DNA from: an uncultured Cyclobacteriaceae bacterium
Lineage (GTDB): Bacteria > Bacteroidota > Bacteroidia > Cytophagales > Cyclobacteriaceae
Length of the DNA: 64,000 nt
NCBI GenBank assembly: GCA_943788235.1
Contig: CALSPM010000012.1
Coordinates: 1 to 64,000 of the forward strand
Direction: 5' to 3'
A program made the position numbers and the translations under genes. Each line of letters opens with the position of its first letter. The stretch's first letter is position 1. The notes under the pieces were generated by a model that did no database searches, was not told where the DNA came from, and was given only the letters and a program-made list of their open reading frames with translations. This document shows, in pieces, positions 10,325 through 19,391 of the stretch.

Positions 10325-12349
10325 TCACACTTTTTCCTCTTTGACCATACGATCTATCTCAAGCATTTCGTCCCTCAATCTGGCCGCTTCCACAAAATCC
10401 AAGTCCTGCGCAGCTTTTTCCATTTTCTTTCGGGTCTCAATGCTGAATTTCTTAAGTTGATTCAAATCCATATAGGCCACTACAGGATCAGCAGCTAGGG
10501 GAGATACGATGTCGTTTTGATAAGATTTAGGCCCCTTCTTACTGTCTGCAGCCGAAGTCTGACTCATGATAGCCTCGCGATCTTTTAATATCGTTTGAGG
10601 TGTGATGTTGTGCTTGTCATTAAATGCTTTCTGAATGATCCTTCGTCGCGCGGTTTCATTTATCGCTCGTTGCATAGATCCAGTCATCTTATCGCCATAC
10701 ATGATGACCAGGCCATGATCGTTTCGCGCGGCACGACCGATCGTTTGAATCAAGGATCTTTCGTTTCTTAGAAAACCTTCTTTATCAGCATCCATAATGG
10801 CTACCAAAGAAACTTCGGGGAGATCTAATCCTTCTCTGAGTAAATTCACCCCCACCAAAACATCAAATATTCCTAGGCGCAATTCTCTTAATACTTCAAC
10901 ACGATCTAAGGTGGCCACCTCACTGTGAATATATTTGGTCTTTACTCCCATTTGAGATAAGTATTTGGAGAGTTCCTCCGCCATACGCTTAGTAATAGTG
11001 GTCACTAAAACACGATCTCCCATTTGTATACGCTTTGAAATTTCTTCCATCAAATCGTCCACTTGATGTTGGGTAGGTCTTACCTCAATCACCGGATCCA
11101 ATAATCCAGTGGGCCTGATTAATTGCTCCACTATTACCCCATCGGATGCGAGCAATTCGTAGTCAGAGGGTGTAGCACTGACATAAATAGTTTGACCTAT
11201 GAGGCCTTCGAATTCAGCAAAGGTCAAAGGCCGATTATCTAGTGCGGAAGGTAGCCTAAACCCATAATCTACTAAGTTAGCTTTGCGGCTTCTGTCGCCC
11301 CCCCACATGGCACGTACTTGGGGGATGGATACGTGACTCTCATCGATGAACATTAAAAAATCATCAGGAAAATAATCAATTAAACAAAAAGGTCTTGATC
11401 CGCGCTTTCTTCGATCAAAATACCTCGAATAATTTTCTACCCCAGAACAATAACCAATCTCTCTGATCATCTCAAGATCAAATTCCGTCCGCTCCTTGAT
11501 TCTTTTGGCCTCTAAAAAACGTCGGTCATCTTCAAAGAACTGTACCTGCTCAACCATGTCATCTTGTATTTCCTTGATGGCCTGTTTGAGATGATCCTTA
11601 CCCGTTACAAAAAGATTCGCTGGAAATATAGCAATCAATTTTTCATCTGAAATCTTAGTCCCGGACAGGGGATCAATTCTTTGAATCGATTCCACCTCAT
11701 CTCCCCAAAAAATGAAGCGATAAGCAAAGTCAGCATAAGCCACAAATATATCTACGGTATCTCCTTTCACTCTGAAAGTACCTCGCTTAAATTCCGTTTC
11801 TGTTCTGCTGTAGAGTATATCTACCAATTTCAGTAAAAATACATTTCGCGGAATTTCATCCCCTTGTTGGATATGCATGACGTGTTTGCCGAATTCTTCA
11901 GGATTACCAATCCCATAAATACATGAAACAGAGGCGATGACAATGACATCTCTCCTACCTGACAATAAAGCTGAAGAGGCACTCAATCTTAATTTTTCTA
12001 TCTCATCATTGATAGATAAATCTTTTTCTATGTACACATTTGTAGTGGGTATGTAAGCCTCCGGTTGGTAGTAATCATAATAAGAAATAAAATACTCTAC
12101 CGCGTTTTCTGGAAAGAAACTCTTAAACTCACCATACAACTGAGCCGCTAGAGTTTTATTGTGGCAGAGGATCAAACTGGGTCGCCCTGTTTGCGCGATG
12201 ACGTTAGCCATCGTAAAGGTTTTACCTGACCCCGTTACTCCCAAAAGTATCTGATTTGATTCTTGAGACTCCACGCCTTGAACCAGTTTTTTTATGGCCA
12301 GAGGTTGGTCTCCTTTGGGTTCAAAATTGGAGATTAGTTTAAATTTCAT
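10325..12349 (-). CDS. uvrB: Excinuclease ABC subunit B (UvrB)
   Basis: Damage-verifying helicase of nucleotide excision repair, 674 residues, full family length. Walker A GVTGSGKT is at residues 37-44, then the beta-hairpin region with YYDYYQPEAYIP, the DEXX-box-like FIDESH, helicase motif VI GRAARN, and a C-terminal UVR domain (about residues 630-665, AARLRDEMLEID) for contact with UvrA/UvrC. Its ATG shares one base with the aroE stop (TAATG), so it is translated from the same message as aroE. Confidence 0.97.
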   Translation of the reverse strand: MKFKLISNFEPKGDQPLAIKKLVQGVESQESNQILLGVTGSGKTFTMANVIAQTGRPSLILCHNKTLAAQLYGEFKSFFPENAVEYFISYYDYYQPEAYIPTTNVYIEKDLSINDEIEKLRLSASSALLSGRRDVIVIASVSCIYGIGNPEEFGKHVMHIQQGDEIPRNVFLLKLVDILYSRTETEFKRGTFRVKGDTVDIFVAYADFAYRFIFWGDEVESIQRIDPLSGTKISDEKLIAIFPANLFVTGKDHLKQAIKEIQDDMVEQVQFFEDDRRFLEAKRIKERTEFDLEMIREIGYCSGVENYSRYFDRRKRGSRPFCLIDYFPDDFLMFIDESHVSIPQVRAMWGGDRSRKANLVDYGFRLPSALDNRPLTFAEFEGLIGQTIYVSATPSDYELLASDGVIVEQLIRPTGLLDPVIEVRPTQHQVDDLMEEISKRIQMGDRVLVTTITKRMAEELSKYLSQMGVKTKYIHSEVATLDRVEVLRELRLGIFDVLVGVNLLREGLDLPEVSLVAIMDADKEGFLRNERSLIQTIGRAARNDHGLVIMYGDKMTGSMQRAINETARRRIIQKAFNDKHNITPQTILKDREAIMSQTSAADSKKGPKSYQNDIVSPLAADPVVAYMDLNQLKKFSIETRKKMEKAAQDLDFVEAARLRDEMLEIDRMVKEEKV

Positions 12350-13092
12350 TAATATTTATTCCAAATTTCCCATGATTTTTCAGCCTGCAACTTTAACATT
12401 TCTAAACCGTTTTTGGTTCGCGCTTTGTTCTGTCTTCCTTGTCTCAGGAAAAAAGTCTCCTCAGGATTATATATCAAATCAAAACAGTAATGATTTTGAT
12501 GGATCCTATCATAAGGAATCGGCGGCCCTTCCTCAATATTAGGAGACATCCCTTTTGGCGTGGTATTGATGAGCAAATGATGTCGATCGATAATCGATAG
12601 CCCATGATACAATTGCGGGTAAGTCAGGTCCCCTTTTGTGACCTCACGGGATACAATTTTAAAAGGAATATTGAGTGCCTGCAAGCCTGCCTGAACTGCC
12701 AGACTAGAGCCCCCCGAACCGAAAATCAAAGCCTCCACTTCTACCCCCATCAACCAGGCTTCTAAAGATTGTTTGAAACCAAAAACATCAGAATTATACC
12801 CTATAAGTTTGTTACCCTTTTTTTTGATCACGTTGACTGCTTTCACTACCGCTGCTGAGTCATCTATTTCATCTAAAAATGGCATAATCTCAATTTTATA
12901 AGGAATGGTAATATTGACCCCTTCCAAATCTGGATGGCGATCCCAAATATCAGGAAAACTACTGAGGCTTTCTAATTCAAAAACATGATATGTATGGGAG
13001 TGAGAAATATTGAGACCTTCAAACTTTTCCGAAAAATACTTCTGCGAAAAAGAATGACCCAAAGGATAACCTACAAGTCCGTAACGCTTCAT
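12349..13092 (-). CDS. aroE: Shikimate dehydrogenase AroE
   Basis: NADP-dependent enzyme reducing 3-dehydroshikimate to shikimate, step four of the chorismate pathway. The 247-residue protein has the substrate serines in LGHSFSQKYF, the catalytic-lysine motif NITIPYK (residues 60-66), GYNSDVFGF for substrate binding, and the cofactor loop FGSGGSS. The family's more common NVTIPHK differs only conservatively. It is co-translated with uvrB through a one-base overlap; upstream, 66 bases separate it from the DUF368 gene. Confidence 0.93.
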   Translation of the reverse strand: MKRYGLVGYPLGHSFSQKYFSEKFEGLNISHSHTYHVFELESLSSFPDIWDRHPDLEGVNITIPYKIEIMPFLDEIDDSAAVVKAVNVIKKKGNKLIGYNSDVFGFKQSLEAWLMGVEVEALIFGSGGSSLAVQAGLQALNIPFKIVSREVTKGDLTYPQLYHGLSIIDRHHLLINTTPKGMSPNIEEGPPIPYDRIHQNHYCFDLIYNPEETFFLRQGRQNKARTKNGLEMLKLQAEKSWEIWNKY

Positions 13093-13158
13093 ATCAAATT
13101 ATCTAAAGTACTGTACTAAGGTAGAATTTCTTGAACTCATAAATAGAATCTAATGAAA

Positions 13159-14049
13159 TTAGCCTTTTGCTCCCAGTCGTTCGATTCCAAAAACCACGGT
13201 AAATCCTAACAACATCAGTACCATTCCTATGAGCAAGTCGGCATCGAAACTTGGAAAGTACCAATCATAACCTATTGCTTTTTGTCTCGCTTCAATCGTA
13301 ATGTAATTGGTCGTTTTCCAAGGCCAAATAATCAAGAGAGACCCCGCTACGAAACCTGTCAATAAGCTAATGGTTACTTCTTTAAAATGATCGAATAAAT
13401 AACTTAATAATCTTGAAAAGATCACCAAACCCAATAAACATCCCAAAGCAAAAGGAATCAAAAATTTAAAATGGAAATGACTGATAGATTGGAGCATCAA
13501 AACGTAATTACCCATCAGCAATAAAATATAAGAACCCGATAGCCCTGGCAAAATCATGCTAGAAATGGCGACCACTCCACATAAAATCACATAGAGCCAA
13601 TGATCATTTGCAGCCGCTGGCGTTAGAAATGCAATGGAAATAGCCATGATAAACCCAATCAAAAATGTGGTTAAAATACCCAAAGAAAATTTACTTATTT
13701 GTCTCGCAACACCCAAAGTAGAAGCCACAATCAATCCAAAGAAAAAGGCTAAAGTAAATACTTCATAAAATTGTAATGCATACTCTAATAGGTGCGCCAA
13801 ACTAAAAATACTCACAGCAATTCCTGAAAAAAGTATGGACAAAAACTTGAGGTCTATTTTTTCAGTCACTTGACGAATCTGCCCTTGCATTAATGAGCTC
13901 AATAGGGACAAGTCAAAAGATTTTAAGGCCTTTATTAACCTTTCATAAATACCCGAAATGAAGGCTATTGTTCCCCCAGAAACTCCCGGAATTACATTTG
14001 CGGCACCCATGGCGACTCCCTTCAGAAAAAGCCCTGCTGCATTTTTCAC
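13159..14049 (-). CDS. DUF368 membrane protein (PopT-type undecaprenyl phosphate translocase family)
   Basis: A 296-residue integral membrane protein with about eight to ten hydrophobic segments. Two internal repeats each contain a PG-S-G motif: IPGVSGGT near residue 22 and LPGLSGS near residue 167, the hallmark of DUF368. Members of this family (PopT) and of the DedA family have been reported to return undecaprenyl phosphate across the inner membrane for cell-wall carrier recycling; assignment here is by family only. The gene starts 4 bases after the stop of the phosphosulfolactate synthase gene, so they share a transcript. Confidence 0.85.
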   Translation of the reverse strand: MKNAAGLFLKGVAMGAANVIPGVSGGTIAFISGIYERLIKALKSFDLSLLSSLMQGQIRQVTEKIDLKFLSILFSGIAVSIFSLAHLLEYALQFYEVFTLAFFFGLIVASTLGVARQISKFSLGILTTFLIGFIMAISIAFLTPAAANDHWLYVILCGVVAISSMILPGLSGSYILLLMGNYVLMLQSISHFHFKFLIPFALGCLLGLVIFSRLLSYLFDHFKEVTISLLTGFVAGSLLIIWPWKTTNYITIEARQKAIGYDWYFPSFDADLLIGMVLMLLGFTVVFGIERLGAKG

Positions 14050-14053
14050 AAAC

Positions 14054-14815
14054 CTAAGAAGTTAAATGATCATGAAACGTATCACCCCGTAAACCCAGTC
14101 GTATCGTTTCTAGCGGAATGATTTCATTGGTCGCAATATTTCCGAGATTAACATTGGTTCCACACAACTTAATAAACCAAACTTGCTGGGATTTTTGAGG
14201 TGCTTCCCATAAAATTTTGTCTTTGGGTATTTGAGTTAAAATTTCTTCAACCAAACCTTGTCTTACCTCACCAGAATCTCTAAACAGCCCGACATTTCCA
14301 CTTTCTCTCGCTTCTCCGATAACCTTCCATGCACCGGCCTCCAACTCTGTTCGCATCTGATCAATCCACTTGTATGGTGGGATGATTTTTGCCGCATCTT
14401 TGGAACCTACTTCACTCAGCACGGTGTAATTTTTTGATATCCTCTGAATATAATCACATTTATCGTCATGGTCCATGGTGATCGAACCATCGCTTACTTC
14501 AACATGTTCCAAATTATATTTATCTACGACTCTCATGTAATCATCAAATTGATCTCTGATCACAAAGGCTTCAAAAAGCGTGCCTCCAAGATAACAGGGT
14601 ATTCCAGCATTTTGATATAACTTAATTTTATGATCAAGTTGGGAGGTGACATAAGAAGTGGCCCAACCCAACTTCACAATGTCTATGAAATCTCCCGATG
14701 AATCAATCATATCTTCTGCTTCTCGTAACGAAAGTCCCTTATCCATCACCATGGTATATCCTGATTCACGTGGTTTTTCTGTGCGATCAGGGATGTTCTT
14801 TAAAAAGTAGTTCAT
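14054..14815 (-). CDS. Phosphosulfolactate synthase (ComA family)
   Basis: A 253-residue TIM-barrel protein of the ComA family, which adds sulfite to phosphoenolpyruvate to form (2R)-phospho-3-sulfolactate. Recognisable segments are TMVMDKGLSLREAEDMI, IVKLGWATSYV, YLGGTLFEAF, VEVSDGSI, VLSEVGSKD and VIGEARESGNVG. In methanogens the product leads to coenzyme M. In Bacteroidota the same reaction could supply sulfolactate or cysteate, a precursor of sulfonolipids (capnines); that use is inference. It sits between a TPR protein and the DUF368 membrane protein, 4 bases from the latter. Confidence 0.8.
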   Translation of the reverse strand: MNYFLKNIPDRTEKPRESGYTMVMDKGLSLREAEDMIDSSGDFIDIVKLGWATSYVTSQLDHKIKLYQNAGIPCYLGGTLFEAFVIRDQFDDYMRVVDKYNLEHVEVSDGSITMDHDDKCDYIQRISKNYTVLSEVGSKDAAKIIPPYKWIDQMRTELEAGAWKVIGEARESGNVGLFRDSGEVRQGLVEEILTQIPKDKILWEAPQKSQQVWFIKLCGTNVNLGNIATNEIIPLETIRLGLRGDTFHDHLTS

Positions 14816-14867
14816 TTTTGAAAATAAAATTAAATGCGAAAATACTTTATTTTAAAGTCTAATTCAC

Positions 14868-16271
14868 TTATTGGTCGTCTTTTCTATACTGATCTATGAT
14901 TTTAAAAAGTGCTTTTTGCGTCGTTAAGTCTTCAAAAAAAACATAAACCTCCGCATGTCCATCGTAGTTCAAAATGAGCGCCTGCTCTAAAAAGACCATG
15001 GCTTCTTTGTACCTTCCATAGGCCAGTAAATAAACGGCCTTTCGATATAAATAGGTAGACTCATCAGGCGTTTCTGATAAGCCCCTATCTATGACGCTCA
15101 ATGCCCGATTGTAATCTCCTTGATCATAATAAATACGAGACCAGTCCAGCCAAACGGCAGGCTTTACGGATTCCAATTGACTTAATTGCTCATAGGTCTC
15201 AATCGCTGACACACTGTTTCCTAAACTGTATTCTGATGCCGCCAATGAATTTAAATAAGCTTCATTGAGCGGATCTATTTTTATGGCTTTTTTAAAAAAA
15301 TGAGTGGCCTCGAGCCAATTTTCTTTGAACGCCAAACAAGTCCCTACTCCAAACCATGCCTCGTGATACAGCTGATCAATTTTGGATGCTTTTGTATAAT
15401 AACGAATGCCTATCTCATACTGACCCATTTTCTCATAGGAGGCTCCCATGTGGCAATAAAGCTCAGGTCCAGGTCCTTCGTATTCCAAGGTTAACAAATA
15501 AGAGGCTATGGCTTTATCATATTTTTCGAGGTTCATATAGGTATTTCCCATATTAAAATGGGCACTACTGAAAGTCTCGTCAATGGCCACAGCAAACTCA
15601 TATGCGTCAATGGCTTTATCAAATTGTTTCAGCTTATTATATACAATGCCCATATTATACCAGGCGTATTCAGAATAGGGATCTGTATCAATAAACTTTT
15701 GATAGTAGGGGATACTTTTTTGCAACAAACCCATAATTTCTAGACAATAGGTCAATTCATAGAGCACACTCTCATTGTTTAGATTAAATTCCATGGCCTC
15801 TTTATAGGCTTCTGAGGCCTTTTCGAAATCTTCTAATCCTTGATAAGCCAAACCTATGTGATACAAAATCTCATCCCGTTCCTCCGACATCGGAAGAATT
15901 TTTCTAAAACAGGCTACTGAGGATAAGTATTCTCCCGATATGGTATGCAATGAACCTTTCTGCATCAATAGATCCACATCATTGGGTGCATAGATTAAGG
16001 CATGGTCTATGCAAGAAATGGCATCAGTCAGCCTACCCATTCTGGTTAAAATTTCAGCCTTATCTGCAATTAAATCAGTAGAATACGCATATTGCTCTAG
16101 TCCCAAGTCACAAGCCTTCAATGCCCCCTTCATTTTATCTGATTCCAGATAAAAATTGGTGATGGCCAAGAAATCATCCTCATCAAAATATTGATTATCA
16201 CCCGTTTTTAAATGTGCTTCAAATCTTTTGACTAATTCTTTTTCTTCTTTTTTTCTGTGATGTTCCATCAT
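14868..16271 (-). CDS. Tetratricopeptide-repeat protein
   Basis: A 467-residue soluble protein made almost entirely of TPR helices from about residue 40 onward; clear units include AWYNMGIVYNKLKQFDKAIDAY, broken here for length at AWYNMGIVYNKLKQF, and AHFNMGNTYMNLEKY. I count roughly eleven repeats. There is no signal peptide or membrane segment, so it is a cytoplasmic scaffold or adaptor. The N-terminus is strongly charged (MMEHHRKKEEKELVKR); the second Met is an equally possible start. It is the first gene of the run with ComA, DUF368, aroE and uvrB. The family is widespread in Bacteroidota without a defined function. Confidence 0.8.
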   Translation of the reverse strand: MMEHHRKKEEKELVKRFEAHLKTGDNQYFDEDDFLAITNFYLESDKMKGALKACDLGLEQYAYSTDLIADKAEILTRMGRLTDAISCIDHALIYAPNDVDLLMQKGSLHTISGEYLSSVACFRKILPMSEERDEILYHIGLAYQGLEDFEKASEAYKEAMEFNLNNESVLYELTYCLEIMGLLQKSIPYYQKFIDTDPYSEYAWYNMGIVYNKLKQFDKAIDAYEFAVAIDETFSSAHFNMGNTYMNLEKYDKAIASYLLTLEYEGPGPELYCHMGASYEKMGQYEIGIRYYTKASKIDQLYHEAWFGVGTCLAFKENWLEATHFFKKAIKIDPLNEAYLNSLAASEYSLGNSVSAIETYEQLSQLESVKPAVWLDWSRIYYDQGDYNRALSVIDRGLSETPDESTYLYRKAVYLLAYGRYKEAMVFLEQALILNYDGHAEVYVFFEDLTTQKALFKIIDQYRKDDQ

Positions 16272-16631
16272 GCTTGTCTTAAGAATGAATTATAGCTAAA
16301 ATTAACCCAAATACTGTCACCACTAAAATGATGCCAGTAAAAGTTATCCACTAATCGGGTAGAAAGAAACTTTATTTACTAACATATAAGTCGCCCCTTC
16401 AGTAGATTAATAGACACAATGGCAGATTTTTTTAAGCTCTAACAGACCTTTATGAGCTTAAAGTCTGATCAGATCATTTAAAATACTTTTCAAAAGGATA
16501 TTCATGACCTTTCCGCTTTGAGATCCCAAAATATGATGGAGTTCCGAAATAATAAAATCTAATTCAGAAATATATGACTCAATCCTAAGGAATTAGAAGA
16601 TAATTGAAGAATTTCGTATTTTTAAGAAAAT
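16272..16631. other. Divergent intergenic region between TPR gene and hflX
   Basis: No gene is seen. An inverted repeat with 9-base arms TTTAAGCTC (16431-16439) and GAGCTTAAA (16454-16462) is present. No TAnnTTTG promoter match is seen close to either start. Confidence 0.4.
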
Positions 16632-17774
16632 ATGGGTGATTACTACCAAACGAAAAAAGAGACAGAATTAGGTGTATTGATTGCGGTAGTTGAAAAGCAA
16701 ACCCCCGATAAACTCGTCAAAGAGCATTTAGACGAACTGGCATTTCTCGCCAAAACCCTAGATATTAACATACGCCAAACATTTGCTCAAAAAATTGAAC
16801 GACCCGACAAAAGGACTTACGTAGGAAGTGGTAAACTCAAAGAAATACAGTCTTTTATCAAAATGGAAAAAATAGACCTCCTTATTTTTGATGATGAGCT
16901 ATCTCCTTCACAGCTCAGAAATATCGAAAATGAGGTAAAAATTAAGGTTTATGATCGCAGTTTGCTGATTTTAGATATTTTCCTTCGAAGGGCCCAAACG
17001 GCTCAGGCAAAAATTCAAGTGGAACTGGCTCGATTTCAATATTTATTACCTCGCTTAACGCGAATGTGGACGCATTTGGAAAGACAAAGAGGAGGGAGAG
17101 GCACGCGAGGAGGCGCTGGAGAAAAAGAAATTGAAACTGATAAAAGATTGGTGCGCGATCGCATTACACTTCTGAAAAAACAGTTAACCAAAGTAGAACT
17201 TCAAGCAAGTACCCGAAGAAAATCCAGAACTGGGATTGTCCGAATTGCTTTGGTTGGATATACCAATGCCGGCAAATCCTCCTTGATGAATTTACTGGGG
17301 AAAGAATCTGTATATGCCAAAGATGAACTCTTTGCCACAGTAGACTCTACGGTAAGAAAAGTCGTCATTAATAATCTGCCTTTTTTACTTTCTGATACCG
17401 TAGGTTTTATTCGAAAACTCCCACATGACTTGATCGCTTCCTTTAGATCCACTCTGGCCGAGGTCAGGGAGGCAGACTTATTATTACACATTATAGATGT
17501 TTCTAGCCCCGCGTACGAAGATCAAATTAAGGTAGTAGAACAAACGCTGGTGGAACTTGGTGGAAATCAGATCAGGAGAATCAATGTTTACAATAAAATT
17601 GATCAATTAACTGAAGAGACTCCCCATCCAGAAAATGATACTAAACAAAAATCTATCAAGATCTCTGCTAAAACCAAGCAAAATTTGCCCGCTTTAAAAA
17701 ATCTGATTTTTGAAGAGGCCTTGATAGAGCATCTTAAGATATATCCCAACTATATACAACCACAATCCTTTTAG
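16632..17774 (+). CDS. hflX: GTPase HflX
   Basis: Ribosome-associated GTPase that splits stalled or hibernating ribosomes after stress. It has 380 residues. The N-terminal HflX domain contains the glycine-rich signature TYVGSGKLKEI; a coiled region with RGGRGTRGGAGEKEIE follows; the G domain starts near residue 205 with G1 GYTNAGKSS, G3 DTVGFI, G4 NKID and G5 SAKT. All nucleotide-binding motifs are intact. The ATG at 16632 is the first in frame after an upstream stop. The tRNA-Arg gene follows 40 bases downstream from its own promoter. Confidence 0.93.
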   Translation: MGDYYQTKKETELGVLIAVVEKQTPDKLVKEHLDELAFLAKTLDINIRQTFAQKIERPDKRTYVGSGKLKEIQSFIKMEKIDLLIFDDELSPSQLRNIENEVKIKVYDRSLLILDIFLRRAQTAQAKIQVELARFQYLLPRLTRMWTHLERQRGGRGTRGGAGEKEIETDKRLVRDRITLLKKQLTKVELQASTRRKSRTGIVRIALVGYTNAGKSSLMNLLGKESVYAKDELFATVDSTVRKVVINNLPFLLSDTVGFIRKLPHDLIASFRSTLAEVREADLLLHIIDVSSPAYEDQIKVVEQTLVELGGNQIRRINVYNKIDQLTEETPHPENDTKQKSIKISAKTKQNLPALKNLIFEEALIEHLKIYPNYIQPQSF

Positions 17775-17790
17775 ATTACACTAAGATGTC

Positions 17791-17798
17791 TATTTTTG
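17791..17798 (+). promoter_or_regulatory. Promoter -7 element of tRNA-Arg
   Basis: TATTTTTG is an exact TAnnTTTG match, 16 bases before the mature tRNA 5' end, which leaves a short leader for RNase P to remove. A T-rich TTTTAG about 17 bases upstream may act as the -33 element. Confidence 0.55.
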
Positions 17799-17814
17799 CG
17801 CAATTGATATTTTT

Positions 17815-17886
17815 GGTCCCGTAGTTCAACGGATAGAATAGGAGTTTCCTAAACTCTAGATGCAAGTTCGATTCTTGCCGGGATCA
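17815..17886 (+). tRNA. tRNA-Arg(CCT)
   Basis: A complete cloverleaf of 72 bases without encoded CCA. The acceptor stem GGTCCCG pairs with CGGGATC (one G-T pair), the D stem is GTTC/GAAT, the anticodon stem GGAGT/ACTCT encloses loop TTCCTAA, giving anticodon CCT, and the T arm GCAAG-TTCGATT-CTTGC is perfect. The discriminator base is A. It decodes AGG arginine codons. Confidence 0.95.
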
Positions 17887-18254
17887 CTTTTTATATTACC
17901 AAAGAAGACAAGACATGGTTTCAACTGGCCAAAATCAATCTTCATACAAAAGAATGGGCATCACCGAAATCGTATCTCTCACGCAATAATTATCTCTTTT
18001 AATGCACTTATCACCCGGTCATATTCAATGGGCAAGTAGAAATGATGTGGCACCCTGATTTCACACTACGCTTGAGGATTTATGTATTTGAAATTTCTAA
18101 CTAAATCAGATAAATAAACCCCACAGTCAATGGATACCTTTTTTGGGTTTTTAATTTATAAAGAGAAATCTGATATTAAAGTCCCAGTTGCCCATGCAAC
18201 TTTGCTTAAAATTCGAAATCTCTTACATTAGTGATCTATTAGAATCCCGCTGAA
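17887..18254. other. Gene-free stretch after tRNA-Arg
   Basis: No complete gene. A short run in one frame near 18010-18105 (ending FNGQVEMMWHPDFTLRLR and similar) looks protein-like but has no start and is bounded by stops; it may be a decayed gene. I could not identify an attachment-site repeat of the tRNA 3' end by eye. Confidence 0.4.
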
Positions 18255-19151
18255 ATGAAACTTTCAAAAAATAATTATTTAAAAGCTAGAGATTTCATAT
18301 TGACGAATGCCAGAATGATAGAAAGGCGTTTATTTGAATTCTATTTTGAAAATGGAAATAAAGAAGGTGTTTTTCATGCCGTTTATGCCTATCGAAATTG
18401 TGATGGTGGCTTTGGGCATGGCATGGAACCTGATACGGCATCCCCTGAAAGTCAACCCCTGTTTAGTGTAATGGCCCTAGAAACTTTAGATGAAGTGGGT
18501 TTTCTAAGTGCAGAATTGATATGCAAAGACTTTATGCCCTATTTTGAAAGTATCACCACCGAAAAAGGAGGAATACCCTGGATGTTAAAGCCTAAAACAG
18601 AATATCCATGCGGCAACCATTTTAATACAGTTAAAGAATGGGCTGCTTTGAGCACTACTGCCCCGCTGCTGGGGATTTTAGAAAAATATAAAATCGATAC
18701 CCCTTGGATGAAGAAAGCAGAACAATTTGTTTGGGATGAGATCCACCGGATAAAGGAAAAACATATTTTCTGCTATTTGTGTGTACCGAGAAGACTAAGC
18801 TTTTTACAACATACTAAAAATAGAAATAAAGCAACACGCGCTATCAAGGATTTAAAAAATTGGATCTTGACTGATGGAGTGATTTGTAAAGATACATCTG
18901 ATGATGGTTGGGGACTTTATGGAAAACCTCATAGTTTAAATTATGCCCCCTCTTCAAAGAGTATGCTTTATTCTTTGTTTACCAAAGAGACCATTGAATC
19001 TGATATAAAAGAGCTCATTAATAGGCAAAAAAATGATGGGAGATGGGATACTTGGTATGGAATAAGTGAAGGAACAAAATTAGAGTGGGCAGGAATACAA
19101 ACATTATGGACGTTAAAGATTTTGAAGAATTATGATCGTATTGAAAGCTAA
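18255..19151 (+). CDS. Prenyltransferase/squalene-cyclase-like alpha/alpha-toroid protein
   Basis: A 298-residue protein with the repeat pattern of terpenoid-cyclase/prenyltransferase toroids: NCDGGFGHGMEPD near residue 48, GGIPWMLKP near residue 100, and NDGRWDTWYGIS near residue 263 resemble QW-type turns. The DxDD acid motif of squalene cyclases is not present, nor are the zinc ligands of protein prenyltransferases in recognisable form, so catalytic activity is doubtful. No signal peptide is seen. It stands alone between the tRNA-Arg gene and a small ORF, and its base composition is slightly more AT-rich in codon choice than the neighbouring housekeeping genes. Function unknown; a transferred accessory gene is possible. 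Confidence 0.65.
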   Translation: MKLSKNNYLKARDFILTNARMIERRLFEFYFENGNKEGVFHAVYAYRNCDGGFGHGMEPDTASPESQPLFSVMALETLDEVGFLSAELICKDFMPYFESITTEKGGIPWMLKPKTEYPCGNHFNTVKEWAALSTTAPLLGILEKYKIDTPWMKKAEQFVWDEIHRIKEKHIFCYLCVPRRLSFLQHTKNRNKATRAIKDLKNWILTDGVICKDTSDDGWGLYGKPHSLNYAPSSKSMLYSLFTKETIESDIKELINRQKNDGRWDTWYGISEGTKLEWAGIQTLWTLKILKNYDRIES

Positions 19152-19155
19152 ATAA

Positions 19156-19338
19156 ATGCAATGGAAGCAGCGTTTAAAAGCAAAGCTTACAATTATATAT
19201 TCAGGTATTACAGGATGCCATCTTGAATTAAATGAGGGAGAAGATACTAATCAAACTGTATTTCATGACTCTGTGTCTTCGATAACAATAAGAAAAGTAA
19301 CCTATTCTCAATGGGTGGATAAATTAAATTCCGAATAA
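19156..19338 (+). CDS. Small hypothetical protein
   Basis: A 60-residue frame starting 4 bases after the toroid-protein stop. The sequence is basic at the N-terminus (MQWKQRLKAK) and acidic in the middle (LNEGEDTN). I recognise no family. The close spacing supports co-transcription, but it may equally be a truncated remnant or a chance frame. Confidence 0.3.
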   Translation: MQWKQRLKAKLTIIYSGITGCHLELNEGEDTNQTVFHDSVSSITIRKVTYSQWVDKLNSE

Positions 19339-19391
19339 GAGTGATTCAAAATGTAAACTTTATTCACCATTACTTCATGAAAGCTGAGATT

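Noticed and set aside
16431-16462. Inverted repeat as a terminator
   Set aside because: It lies between two divergent genes, where no transcript ends are expected, and has a 14-base loop and no T tract.
17815-19338. A tRNA-integrated mobile element with defined ends
   Set aside because: No integrase, no transposase and no repeat of the tRNA 3' end could be seen, so an island is only a possibility.
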